Shown: positions 1-9,007 of the stretch, piece after piece
Layout of the letters: every line of letters begins with the position of its first letter
How positions within the stretch are numbered: position 1 is the first letter of the stretch
Assembly (NCBI GenBank): GCA_026671195.1
Contig: JAPOHD010000027.1
Coordinates: 558,001 to 622,000 of the forward strand
Direction of reading: 5' to 3'
Source of the DNA: Draconibacterium aestuarii
GTDB lineage: Bacteria; Bacteroidota; Bacteroidia; Bacteroidales; Prolixibacteraceae
DNA length: 64,000 bases
The notes under the pieces: generated by a model
What the model was told of the DNA's origin: nothing
What the model saw: the letters and a program-made list of their open reading frames with translations, nothing else
Databases searched by the model: none
Translations under genes and position numbers: made by a program

Positions 1-181
1 TACCAGCACTAAAAAAATCAACGCTGTGTTGTTTAATTTGTGCAAGTCTTTCGGGGTCGTCTTTGTACGGCAGAAAACGAGCATTTACTGCTGGATTATT
101 CATGTGGGTATCGATTGCATCGTCCACTATTTTTTTTATACCCTGCGTCCCCCCAAGTCGTTCAAATAAAGTATCATTCAT
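1..181 (-). CDS. glbN: Truncated haemoglobin, group I (partial, 3' end outside window)
   Basis: The first 60 codons on the minus strand read MNDTLFERLGG, then GIKKIVDDAID and HMNNPAVNARFLPYK, the N-terminal pattern of group I truncated haemoglobins (2-on-2 globins). The family binds haem and O2 or NO and usually serves NO detoxification or O2 chemistry in the cytoplasm. The distal and proximal haem ligands lie beyond the visible part, so subgroup and function cannot be confirmed. The ATG at 181 is chosen because it begins the conserved N-terminus directly. The 5' region holds the first copy of the promoter-operator module shared with the two TonB_C/TPR genes to its right, so it is probably co-regulated with them. 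Confidence 0.8.
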   Translation of the reverse strand, partial: MNDTLFERLGGTQGIKKIVDDAIDTHMNNPAVNARFLPYKDDPERLAQIKQHSVDFFSAG

Positions 182-277
182 TGGTAATTATTTTTACTTA
201 GTTATATGTCTCATTGTTTGTGTTTTCATGTTGGCGAGGTATTTTTATTTTTATAAACGAAACTCTTAGTTGTTAAG

Positions 278-354
278 CAAATTTACTGCACTTAGCAAAG
301 GGGTAACTATCATTTTTAGACCAAAAAAAAGCAAAAAAAGACCAAAAGGTATTT
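278..354 (-). promoter_or_regulatory. Promoter-operator module, copy 1 (upstream of truncated haemoglobin)
   Basis: Read on the minus strand: an A/T-tract element (308-354) with two direct GGTC-type half-sites, CCAAAA on the plus strand, at 321 and 342 (21 bp apart). A 22-bp gap follows, then TAAATTTG (278-285), a match to the Bacteroidota -7 consensus TAnnTTTG. The same element with the same 22-bp gap occurs at 1411-1486 and 2555-2630. No good -33 TTTG is present at the expected distance, which suggests dependence on an activator bound at the repeats. Confidence 0.7.
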
Positions 355-451
355 AAAATGAAATATAGATCCGGGAATCTAATTTTAAAGCTTCAGAACG
401 TCAGTGTGGATCATTTTCCTTGAATAAAAATGTTTCGAATTAAGCAATAAT

Positions 452-476
452 AAAACCCGGAATTGCCCCCGGGTTC
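452..476 (-). terminator. Rho-independent terminator of TonB_C/TPR gene A
   Basis: Inverted repeat AACCCGG/CCGGGTT with a short loop; on the minus strand it is followed by a T-rich run. A closely similar hairpin follows the paralogous gene (1566-1592), so the terminator belongs to the duplicated unit. Confidence 0.75.
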
Positions 477-508
477 TTTTGTAAACGATATTTTGTTATT
501 TGTTTTAA

Positions 509-1240
509 TTAGTCGCCGGAGAGCATCGAAGTTAATAGCTCGAAGCTTTCTAAGTTTTTCAAATTTTCATCCAGGCTTGCAGTGTGAACATCAATTCCAC
601 CCAGTTCTTCAATTCTTGAAATTACTTGTTGGGCTGATTTAACTTGTCCCAATTCCGACATGCATATTGCATGCATAAATAGTAATCCTTTGTCGTATGG
701 CTTGTAGCGAATTGCTTTGGCAAAAAACTTTGAGGCACTTTTGGTTTTACCCTTAATAAGAAGTGTTTTTGCTCCTTTTGTATAGTACATGCTGGCAATC
801 TTCGAAAAGTCTTTGTATAGCGCAATCTGATCTGTCTCTCCAATTTTAACCGCAATGGATAGTTCCTTTTCCACAGGAACCGGAACTCCGTTGTCATAGC
901 CTGGTATCCACATGTTAGTCGTTTTCTTTAGAACTCGTACAACTTCTTTATCAATTAATGGTGAAACACTGTTTATAATTTTGATATCGCTTACCTGACC
1001 GGTTGGACCTACAACAAACTGAACTACTTCAGTTCCTTCATAAGCCAGACCAGTAACTTCCGGATAGACGAAATTTTCGCTCATGTATTGGTTAAGAGAT
1101 TTTTTCTGATCGGTGTTTTTGACCGCTGTAAATTGAGGATCACTAGCCTCGTGCTCTGATAATGTGTAAGGAGGTACTTCTTGTGCAAAAACGTATGCTG
1201 ATAAGCATATGCAGATAATTAGCATTTTAATTGTTTTCAT
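509..1240 (-). CDS. Exported TonB_C-domain protein with TPR-like tail, paralogue A
   Basis: 243 residues. A signal peptide (MKTIKMLIICICLSAYVFAQ, cleavage after about residue 19) is followed by a TonB C-terminal-like fold at about residues 45-130 (EGTEVVQFVVGPTGQVSDIKI, then a valine/lysine-rich strand region) and a TPR-like helical segment at about 150-215 (FFAKAIRYKPYDKGLLFMHA). There is no N-terminal membrane anchor after signal cleavage and no proline-rich spacer, so it is not a classical TonB; such proteins are annotated as energy-transducer-like and their role is unknown. It is a tandem paralogue of the gene at 1617-2333, colinear throughout, including the flanking operator and terminator. 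The start is supported by the signal peptide. It is probably periplasmic and monocistronic. Confidence 0.75.
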   Translation of the reverse strand: MKTIKMLIICICLSAYVFAQEVPPYTLSEHEASDPQFTAVKNTDQKKSLNQYMSENFVYPEVTGLAYEGTEVVQFVVGPTGQVSDIKIINSVSPLIDKEVVRVLKKTTNMWIPGYDNGVPVPVEKELSIAVKIGETDQIALYKDFSKIASMYYTKGAKTLLIKGKTKSASKFFAKAIRYKPYDKGLLFMHAICMSELGQVKSAQQVISRIEELGGIDVHTASLDENLKNLESFELLTSMLSGD

Positions 1241-1410
1241 GACTTTGAGTTTAATGTTTCTAACTTGTTCAAATTGTATTTTCTTGTTTCTGGTGCATTA
1301 CTATTCTACATTTAAGATTAATGACATATAACTATGGATGGAAAAATCACAAATTGTATAGGGTACGTTTGTTGCCGTGTTTTTCATGCCTGGGGCAAAG
1401 TTTTTTTTAA

Positions 1411-1486
1411 CAAATTTACGGCATGATATAAAGCGTGAGTTATCATTTTTGAATCAAAAAACAGCAAAAAAAGACCAAAAGGTATT
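1411..1486 (-). promoter_or_regulatory. Promoter-operator module, copy 2 (upstream of paralogue A)
   Basis: The A-tract element at 1441-1486 has CAAAA half-sites starting at 1455 and 1476 (21 bp apart). After a 22-bp gap comes TAAATTTG on the minus strand (1411-1418). The start codon of paralogue A (1240) lies about 170 bp downstream, leaving a long 5' leader. Layout and spacing match copies 1 and 3 exactly. Confidence 0.72.
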
Positions 1487-1565
1487 AAAATACTTGTGTT
1501 TTTGTGAATCGATAATTTTGGGGCGATTTCTGTTAAGATTTGAAGGGCTGGTTTAATACAAAAAT

Positions 1566-1592
1566 AAAACCCGGAATAACAACCGGGTTTTT
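1566..1592 (-). terminator. Rho-independent terminator of TonB_C/TPR gene B
   Basis: AAAACCCGG and CCGGGTTTT arms (9 bp) around an 8-nt loop, with a T-run on the minus strand. It ends the transcript of paralogue B about 25 bp after its stop codon. Confidence 0.8.
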
Positions 1593-1616
1593 GCGTGTAA
1601 AAATGGAGTAACCTTT

Positions 1617-2333
1617 TTATTCATTTGTCGAAAGCATTGCATTTATCTGTGCATAACTTTCACGCTCTTTTACGTTTTCTGCTATGGTAATCGAACGGTT
1701 GTCGATGCCACCCAGTTCTTCAATCCTTGAAACGGCTTGTTTGACTGATTCAACATCGCCCATTTCCGACATGCATAACGCATTCATAAAAAGTAATCCT
1801 TTGTCGTTGGGATTGTAGCGAATAGCTTTGGCAAAACATTTTGACGCAGCCTGTGTCTTCCCCTCGACAAGAAACTTTTTTGCTCCTTTAGTGAAATAAT
1901 TTCTTGCAACCTGTTGAAAGTTTGTTCCGTTGGGATTAATTTCAATTGTTATTTCTTTTTGAATAGCTACCGGAAATCCGTTGGTGTAACCAGGTGTCCA
2001 CATGTGATTGGTTTTTCGAAGTACTCGTATAATCTCCTGGTTGATATAAAACGAAACACCGTTTATAATTTTGAAATCGGAAACCTGACCCGATGGGCCT
2101 ATTACAAATTTAACTACAGCTGTTCCTTCTTCACTCCAGCCGTTATTTGAGCGGGGCTTAAAATTTTCGTCAATGAATTGTTCCAGTGACTTTTGGTGAT
2201 TGGTGTTTTCAACTGCAGTAAATTCAGGTGGATCATTGTTTCTGTCTGATAATGTATACGGAGGTACATTCTCTTGTGCGAATACGTATGTGGATACGAA
2301 TAAGCAGGCAATAAAAATTTTAATTGTTTTCAT
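1617..2333 (-). CDS. Exported TonB_C-domain protein with TPR-like tail, paralogue B
   Basis: 238 residues with the same layout as the neighbour at 509-1240: signal peptide (MKTIKIFIACLFVSTYVFAQ), TonB_C-like domain (GTAVVKFVIGPSGQVSDFKI at about residues 69-88) and a TPR-like C-terminus (CFAKAIRYNPNDKGLLFMNA). Most positions can be aligned between the two proteins without gaps except in the region around residues 130-145, where A has extra residues. Shared operator, leader and terminator show that a whole transcription unit of about 1.1 kb was duplicated. The function is unknown; cell-envelope location is inferred from the signal peptide. The AraC-type gene lies just upstream on the same strand, separated by operator copy 3. 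Confidence 0.75.
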   Translation of the reverse strand: MKTIKIFIACLFVSTYVFAQENVPPYTLSDRNNDPPEFTAVENTNHQKSLEQFIDENFKPRSNNGWSEEGTAVVKFVIGPSGQVSDFKIINGVSFYINQEIIRVLRKTNHMWTPGYTNGFPVAIQKEITIEINPNGTNFQQVARNYFTKGAKKFLVEGKTQAASKCFAKAIRYNPNDKGLLFMNALCMSEMGDVESVKQAVSRIEELGGIDNRSITIAENVKERESYAQINAMLSTNE

Positions 2334-2554
2334 GACTTTGAGTTTTAATGTAATGTTTGTGAACTTTTTAAAAAAAGACTTGTATTTTTCCTCCTTTCTT
2401 TGTTTAAATTGTTTTAGTTGTAACTATTGTTTTCTTTTCTGAATAAACAAATACTAACATATGTTCCGATTTATCAGGCTGGTAGCATCAAAAAAATCAA
2501 TTGGGTATGTATCGTTGGAAGTCTAACATCGTTGAGGAAAAGTTTTCCGTTCAA

Positions 2555-2630
2555 CAAATGTAAAGCAAGTTAAAACGTAAGGGGTATCAATTTTGATTCA
2601 AAAAAAAGAAAAAAAAGACCAAAAGGTATT
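2555..2630 (-). promoter_or_regulatory. Promoter-operator module, copy 3 (upstream of paralogue B)
   Basis: The A-tract element at 2585-2630 has CAAAA half-sites starting at 2599 and 2620 (21 bp apart), a 22-bp gap, then TACATTTG on the minus strand (2555-2562), again TAnnTTTG. It lies between the stop of the AraC-type gene (2657) and the start of paralogue B (2333). No hairpin terminator separates it from the AraC gene, so read-through from that gene is possible. Confidence 0.72.
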
Positions 2631-2656
2631 TAAAGTAATTTTAAGTAGAGCCAGAA

Positions 2657-3763
2657 TCACAATTGTTCATTTATTAAAAGGTAGTCGGAAGGTTTTATTT
2701 TATATTCTTGCTGAAAACACTTACTAAAATACGAAGGGCTGTTAAAACCGGTATCGAAAGCTATTTCAGAGATATTGCCTTTTTTTTGTTTAAGAAGTTC
2801 AACGGCACGGTTTAAGCGATATTCTTTAATAAATGCATTGGGCGACTGGCCTATTAGCGAGATCATTTTTCGGTAGACCTGCGATTTGCTGGCTCCCAAA
2901 TGTCGTTCAAATGCTTCAATATGTAAATTTGGATCTTTCCAATTTTCGATCATGTAATCCATAACCGAGTTAATAAACTTTACATCTTCAGGTGGGACTG
3001 TTTTTATTCTGTCGCCTTTGAATATTACTTTTAAGCTCTTACTTTGAAACAGATTTTTAACTTCAAGTGTGACTAAAATCTTTTCCTGTGCAATATAACA
3101 AAGGCGTTTTGCCAATATTATAGAATTCTGATAATTGGCTGTTTCTATGTTATCGGGAACACAACCGCTAATACCGATTTTTAGCTTAAACTTTTTTGCA
3201 GTTGAAGATTCCAATGAGTGAAATTCTTTATGAATTTTTAAGGCACATGTTATGGCTGCAGAGCCTGATTCGAAGGCTACAATGTATGATAATCCGGTTT
3301 GAGATATAATATTTCCATGGTAATTTCCAATCATCCTGAGTATTAAGTCGCGATGGTTTTTATAGAATGTTTTTAATTCCTTTGATTCAAGACTGTTTAT
3401 CCCATATTGTTCCAGGCTGCTTGCCATTATTGTGGTTAAAGCGAACGGAGCAATTTTTGGATCAAATTTCGCAGGTATTTGTGAAGAGTCTATTTGCTTT
3501 ATAAACGATTCGATAATGGTTGGGCTAACTTCACTAATCTGGTTCGGAATACCATTATGTGCATGGTTATGCATTGCTTCCATGCTTTTTCTGTCGGGAG
3601 CTTCGAATAAACAAAAAGCGACGTTTTGTTTTTCGTCGTACCAATAGCTTATTTTTCGGCAGTTGAATTTATGCTGAATCTTGATATCGTCAAGATGCCT
3701 TTGTGCCATGTGTTCGGCAGACATTACACGCTGTAGGTTATGGCGATCGATAAAAAAAGGCAT
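2657..3763 (-). CDS. AraC-type regulator with DUF4242 and degenerate nucleotide-cyclase domains
   Basis: 368 residues in three parts. Residues 1-80 (MPFFIDRHNLQRV, YWYDEKQNVAFCLFEAPD, AHNGIPNQISEV) match the DUF4242 pattern of SCO4226-like nickel-binding proteins. Residues about 100-255 follow a class III nucleotide-cyclase fold (FYKNHRDLILRMIGNYHG, AFESGSAAITCALKIHKEF, LKIGISG, ILAKRLCYIAQEKILV). The metal-binding aspartates are not where expected, and the usual GDG is GLS, so it is probably a non-catalytic sensor. Residues about 265-365 are an AraC double helix-turn-helix (ISEIAFDTGFNSPSYFSKCF). It is a DNA-binding transcription factor, possibly metal- or ligand-responsive. It sits beside three copies of an operator with half-sites 21 bp apart, the spacing AraC proteins use, so it may control those promoters; that is inference. 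Confidence 0.8.
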   Translation of the reverse strand: MPFFIDRHNLQRVMSAEHMAQRHLDDIKIQHKFNCRKISYWYDEKQNVAFCLFEAPDRKSMEAMHNHAHNGIPNQISEVSPTIIESFIKQIDSSQIPAKFDPKIAPFALTTIMASSLEQYGINSLESKELKTFYKNHRDLILRMIGNYHGNIISQTGLSYIVAFESGSAAITCALKIHKEFHSLESSTAKKFKLKIGISGCVPDNIETANYQNSIILAKRLCYIAQEKILVTLEVKNLFQSKSLKVIFKGDRIKTVPPEDVKFINSVMDYMIENWKDPNLHIEAFERHLGASKSQVYRKMISLIGQSPNAFIKEYRLNRAVELLKQKKGNISEIAFDTGFNSPSYFSKCFQQEYKIKPSDYLLINEQL

Positions 3764-3825
3764 AACTGTAGATTTAGTATTAATTGCAATGCATTTGAAA
3801 ATCCTAAATATTCTACGGGCGGGGG

Positions 3826-3850
3826 ACTTTTTATTGTTACAATAAAAAGT
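3826..3850. repeat. 11-bp perfect inverted repeat upstream of the AraC-type gene
   Basis: ACTTTTTATTG and CAATAAAAAGT are separated by TTA, about 60 bp upstream of the AraC-type start codon. It could be an operator for autoregulation or a hairpin in the leader. It is not followed by a clear T-run, and no gene ends nearby, so a terminator is less likely. Confidence 0.5.
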
Positions 3851-3993
3851 TAACGTCTATCAAATAGCAATTGTTCAGGAACGCAAATTATAATTTCCAA
3901 GATACACCTGCTTAATTTTATGAATTTAATTGCCCATCCTAACTATCATAAAAAAATCTATTTTCAGTCAGCCGAAACTCAATAGGAAGTGTT

Positions 3994-4101
3994 CTGTCCC
4001 TGTCACCCTGTCATAAATTCTGTCATTGAGTTTAAGTGATTGTAATTCAGGAGAAAGAGTCGAATATTGCTGCATTTGATTAATTGTGTAGTGTAATTTT
4101 G
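3994..4101 (+). promoter_or_regulatory. groES-groEL promoter region with CTGTC direct repeats
   Basis: Four CTGTC(A) copies begin at 3994, 4000, 4008 and 4020. Further down, TAATTTTG (4094-4101) fits the -7 consensus TAnnTTTG, leaving a leader of about 100 nt before groES. No CIRCE inverted repeat is visible. The repeats may be a heat-shock regulatory site, which is inference; the -7 box assignment is tentative because the nearest TTTG upstream is spaced only 15 bp away. The rest of 3764-4205 shows no gene. Confidence 0.4.
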
Positions 4102-4205
4102 TCTTCGTTTTTTTAGGGTTTGCAGCGTTTTCCCATTTGGCACAAAATATGATAAAGCGACGGTGTCAATTAAAAAATAAATATTAAATAATAAAACAAT
4201 CGAAA

Positions 4206-4484
4206 ATGGCAGATTTAAAAGGTAGAATTCTTGCAGGCAAAATCCTTGTTCAACCTAAGGAAGCCGAAGAAAAAACAGTTAGTGGAATCATTATTCCTGA
4301 TTCAGCAAAAGAAAAACCACAAGTGGGTACCGTTGTATTGGCAGGTGCTGCAAAAGCAGATGAGCCAATGGAGGTAAAAATTGGAGACACTGTATTCTAT
4401 GGTAAATACTCAGGTACAGAGTTAAACATCGACGGAGTAGATTATTTGTTGATGTCGCAAACTGATGTAATGTATATTCTGTAA
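4206..4484 (+). CDS. groS: Co-chaperonin GroES
   Basis: 92 residues, normal for the family. The order of motifs is typical: GRILAGKILVQPKEAEEKTVSGIIIPDSAKEKPQ with the mobile loop around residues 18-33, VKIGDTVFYGKYSGTE, and the C-terminal LLMSQTDVMYIL. The heptameric ring caps GroEL and closes the folding chamber in the cytoplasm. It is followed after 20 bp by groEL in the usual bicistronic order. The start codon follows an A-rich leader; Shine-Dalgarno sequences are weak here, as is common in Bacteroidota. Confidence 0.97.
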   Translation: MADLKGRILAGKILVQPKEAEEKTVSGIIIPDSAKEKPQVGTVVLAGAAKADEPMEVKIGDTVFYGKYSGTELNIDGVDYLLMSQTDVMYIL

Positions 4485-4498
4485 TCAAAAAAAATTAA

Positions 4499-6142
<1,644 letters not shown>

Positions 6143-6169
6143 AATCAGCTCATAATTGATAATATATAT

Positions 6170-6202
6170 AAAGGCTCTTTCCTGCGGGGAAGGGCTTTTT
6201 TT
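6170..6202 (+). terminator. Terminator of groES-groEL
   Basis: An imperfect hairpin (GGCTCTTTCC with GGAAGGGCT, including G-U pairs) is followed by seven T residues, starting about 28 bp after the groEL stop codon. Confidence 0.7.
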
Positions 6203-6687
6203 GCAGATGTAACCTGTTGATGTATAATAGAGGTGGCTGCAACTCTATTTTAATAGACCATATTTTTATCCTTATTTATCACTTTAAAAGAGGAATGAAC
6301 ACAAAAATTACAAGTTGAAACAGAAATAATAAGCTCCAGTATAGTTTGCAACAAGAATGAGTAAAATGCTTACAAATGCCTGTTTCTTAGTAAATATCGT
6401 GTTTGCTGCCCAAAATCCTGACTTACGTCACACCCTGTTTTTTAACATCTTTTTTGTGTGGTGTAATGTGCATGAAATCAAACAGATAATATGAGTCTGA
6501 AATTTTAAAGAAAGCTTGTTTTTTCATTTTTAAGTTGCCTACTTTGAAGCGTTATAATTAGCAATTATCAGGAATAAAATTTAAGAGCCTGAATAATTCC
6601 CAGTTTAAAACTTCGGATAATGGTTTCCGGTCTTCGGTGGTTAATCTTCCGATTTCCAGCTTCCTACTTCCGGCAATTCTTTACACT
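6203..6687. other. Intergenic region upstream of gdhA
   Basis: No coding sequence is supported across these 485 bp. The last 65 bp contain a degenerate pyrimidine array with repeated CTTCC/TTTCC units (about 6623-6675). It runs up to the gdhA start, and an open frame extends through it, which would wrongly lengthen the protein N-terminus. A similar array lies at 36041-36082. No convincing promoter box was identified. Confidence 0.5.
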
Positions 6688-8022
6688 ATGAAAACAGATA
6701 TAAACGACTTCATTGCAAATTTGGAGAGAAGAACTCCGGGTGAAAAAGAATTTCACCAGGCAGTAGAAGAAGTAATTGGTTCGGTTTGGGAATTTTACGA
6801 GAAAAATCCGCGCTACCAGCGTGCAAAAATTTTAGAGCGAATGGTTGAGCCGGAGCGCGTAATCATGTTTCGTGTTCCCTGGGTCGACGATAGAGGAGAA
6901 GTGCAAATCAACCGGGGGTATCGCGTTGAGTTCAATTCGGCACTCGGTCCTTACAAAGGTGGTTTGCGTTTTCATGCCAGCGTAACTTTAAGTATTCTCA
7001 AGTTTTTGGGATTCGAGCAGACCTTTAAAAACAGTTTAACAACACTGCCAATGGGGGGAGGGAAAGGTGGTTCCGATTTTAGTCCAAAAGGAAAAACCGA
7101 TGGCGAAATTATGCGTTTCTGCCAGAGTTTTATGACTGAATTGTATCGTCATATTGGTCCAAATACTGATGTGCCTGCAGGCGATATTGGTGTTGGAGGC
7201 CGCGAAATTGGTTACTTGTTTGGTCAGTATAAGCGATTGAAAAACGAATTTACTGGTGTTCTTACCGGGAAAGGTTTGGCCTGGGGCGGCAGTTTAATTC
7301 GCCCGGAAGCAACAGGTTTTGGCGCTGTGTATTTTGCTCAGCACATGTTGCATCGCCTGGGGAAAGACATTGAAGGGCAAACAGTCGCAGTTTCTGGTTT
7401 TGGAAACGTTGCCTGGGGAGCAATCTCAAAAATAAACGAGTTGGGAGGAAAAGTTGTTACACTTTCTGGACCTGACGGATATATTTACGATAAGGAAGGA
7501 ATTACAGGCGATAAAGTAGAATATTTGTTGGAGTTGCGGGCTACCAATAACGATATTGTTGAGCCGTATGCACAGGAATTCGGAGCAAGGTTTGTTGCTG
7601 ATAAACGACCATGGGAAGTACCTGTTGATTTGGCTATGCCTTGTGCAACCGAAAATGAAGTTGATTTGGCAGATGCGAAAGAACTGGTTAAAAATGGTTG
7701 TAAATTACTTGCCGAAGCTTCAAATATGGGATGTACAGCCGCGGCTGTTGATTATCTCCATGAGACTATGGATTATGCTCCGGGCAAAGCGGTAAATGCC
7801 GGGGGAGTCGCTGTTTCGGGTTTGGAAATGTCGCAAAACAGTATGCGAATTAACTGGCCACGCGAAGAAGTTGACACACGTTTAAAGGGAATAATGAAAG
7901 ACATTCACGAAACATGTGTTAATTATGGCAAAAACGGTGAGAAAATCGACTATGTAAAAGGAGCTAATGTAGGCGGTTTTGTAAAAGTGGCAGAAGCTAT
8001 GCTTGCTCAGGGAGTTGTGTAA
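6688..8022 (+). CDS. gdhA: NADP-type glutamate dehydrogenase
   Basis: 444 residues from the ATG at 6688 (MKTDINDFIANLERRTPGEK), the length of hexameric NADP-dependent enzymes. It carries out reductive amination of 2-oxoglutarate to glutamate for ammonium assimilation in the cytoplasm. Substrate-site motifs are clear: GPYKGGLRFH, LPMGGGKGGSDF with the catalytic lysine region, and NTDVPAGDIGVGGREIGYL. The Rossmann segment VAVSGFGNVAWGAI follows near residue 233. An upstream in-frame start (6637) would add 17 residues encoded by a CTTCC-repeat array and is rejected. The gene stands alone with its own terminator. Confidence 0.95.
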   Translation: MKTDINDFIANLERRTPGEKEFHQAVEEVIGSVWEFYEKNPRYQRAKILERMVEPERVIMFRVPWVDDRGEVQINRGYRVEFNSALGPYKGGLRFHASVTLSILKFLGFEQTFKNSLTTLPMGGGKGGSDFSPKGKTDGEIMRFCQSFMTELYRHIGPNTDVPAGDIGVGGREIGYLFGQYKRLKNEFTGVLTGKGLAWGGSLIRPEATGFGAVYFAQHMLHRLGKDIEGQTVAVSGFGNVAWGAISKINELGGKVVTLSGPDGYIYDKEGITGDKVEYLLELRATNNDIVEPYAQEFGARFVADKRPWEVPVDLAMPCATENEVDLADAKELVKNGCKLLAEASNMGCTAAAVDYLHETMDYAPGKAVNAGGVAVSGLEMSQNSMRINWPREEVDTRLKGIMKDIHETCVNYGKNGEKIDYVKGANVGGFVKVAEAMLAQGVV

Positions 8023-8056
8023 TTGGTAAAGAAATAAAGAAGAGAAAATAATAATG

Positions 8057-8090
8057 AAAATCCGCCGGTGGCTTCCGGTGGATTTTTTTT
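8057..8090 (+). terminator. Terminator of gdhA
   Basis: The 11-bp stem AAATCCGCCGG/CCGGTGGATTT (one G-U pair) with a 6-nt loop is followed by a run of T, 35 bp after the gdhA stop codon. Confidence 0.88.
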
Positions 8091-8185
8091 GTCTGAACCA
8101 GCCTGTAATAGATCTTAATTTTCTTATAATGTTAAATTTAATTTTTAGGTAAAGTTAAAAACAGGGGTTGGATGAAACACTTTTC

Positions 8186-8193
8186 TACATTTG
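8186..8193 (+). promoter_or_regulatory. -7 promoter element of tatD-ansA
   Basis: TACATTTG matches TAnnTTTG. Transcription would begin near 8200, giving a leader of only about 12 nt to the ATG at 8212. This argues against the alternative TTG start at 8191, which lies inside the promoter box. A clear -33 element was not seen. Confidence 0.5.
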
Positions 8194-8211
8194 TTGAAAT
8201 TTTGTTTTAAT

Positions 8212-8976
8212 ATGCTAATAGATACGCATTCTCATATATATTCGGAAGATTTTTTACACGACCGCGATGAAGCTCTGCAACGAGCTTACGAAAGCGGGGT
8301 GAAGAAAATTGTTTTGCCGAATATTGATTCTGGTTCCATAAAACACATGCTCGATTTAACCGATGCATACCCGCATTTGTGTTTCCCTTTGATGGGATTG
8401 CATCCAACTTCGGTTGACGAAGATTACAAAGAAGAGTTGCAAGCCATTGAATATTGGCTCGAAAAGCGAAAATTTTATGGAATCGGTGAAATAGGTATCG
8501 ATTTATATTGGGATAAAAAGTTTATTGAAGAACAAAAGGATGCTTTTCGATATCAGATTCAGCTAGCTAAAAAATATGCGCTACCTGTTGTTATTCATGT
8601 TCGGAATTCGTTCGAAGAAACCTACCAGATCGTTCAGGAAGAGCAGGATGGTTCGCTGAAGGGAGTTTTTCATTGTTTTACTGGTAGCGAAGACGAAGCG
8701 AAAAAAATTGTTGATTTAGGATTTCTGCTCGGTATAGGTGGAGTGGTGACTTTTAAAAACAGTAAGCTGGACGAAGTTTTACAACAAACAGATATTAATA
8801 ATCTGGTGCTGGAAACCGATGCGCCTTATTTGTCGCCGGTGCCAAAACGAGGAAAAAGAAACGAAAGTTCTTATTTAATGTTTACTGCTCTTAAGGTGGC
8901 CGAAATTTACAATGTTCCCGTAAGGCGTGTTGCTGAAATTACCACATCGAACGCCCGCAATTTGTTTGGAATTTAA
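8212..8976 (+). CDS. tatD: TatD-family metal-dependent deoxyribonuclease
   Basis: 254 residues from the ATG at 8212 (MLIDTHSHIYSEDF). TatD proteins are TIM-barrel amidohydrolase-fold nucleases that act on DNA ends using divalent metals. The metal ligands are visible in order: DTHSH near the N-terminus, GEIGIDLYWD (Glu at about 93), HVRNSFEE, HCFTGS, and ETDAPYLSP with the final Asp. The C-terminus (VAEITTSNARNLFGI) is typical and complete. ansA follows 31 bp downstream on the same strand without a terminator, so the two are probably co-transcribed. Confidence 0.92.
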   Translation: MLIDTHSHIYSEDFLHDRDEALQRAYESGVKKIVLPNIDSGSIKHMLDLTDAYPHLCFPLMGLHPTSVDEDYKEELQAIEYWLEKRKFYGIGEIGIDLYWDKKFIEEQKDAFRYQIQLAKKYALPVVIHVRNSFEETYQIVQEEQDGSLKGVFHCFTGSEDEAKKIVDLGFLLGIGGVVTFKNSKLDEVLQQTDINNLVLETDAPYLSPVPKRGKRNESSYLMFTALKVAEIYNVPVRRVAEITTSNARNLFGI

Positions 8977-9007
8977 TAACTTGCAAGCCGTAAAGCTTCA
9001 CGCAACA

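Noticed and set aside
3764-4205. CIRCE element before groES
   Set aside because: No TTAGCACTC-N9-GAGTGCTAA or close variant could be found on either strand.
6637-6687. Upstream extension of gdhA by 17 codons
   Set aside because: The extension is translated CTTCC-repeat sequence and not part of the family; ATG at 6688 fits the known N-terminus.
8927-9007. Upstream extension of ansA overlapping tatD
   Set aside because: Overlaps the tatD 3' end in another frame; homology begins after the ATG at 9008.
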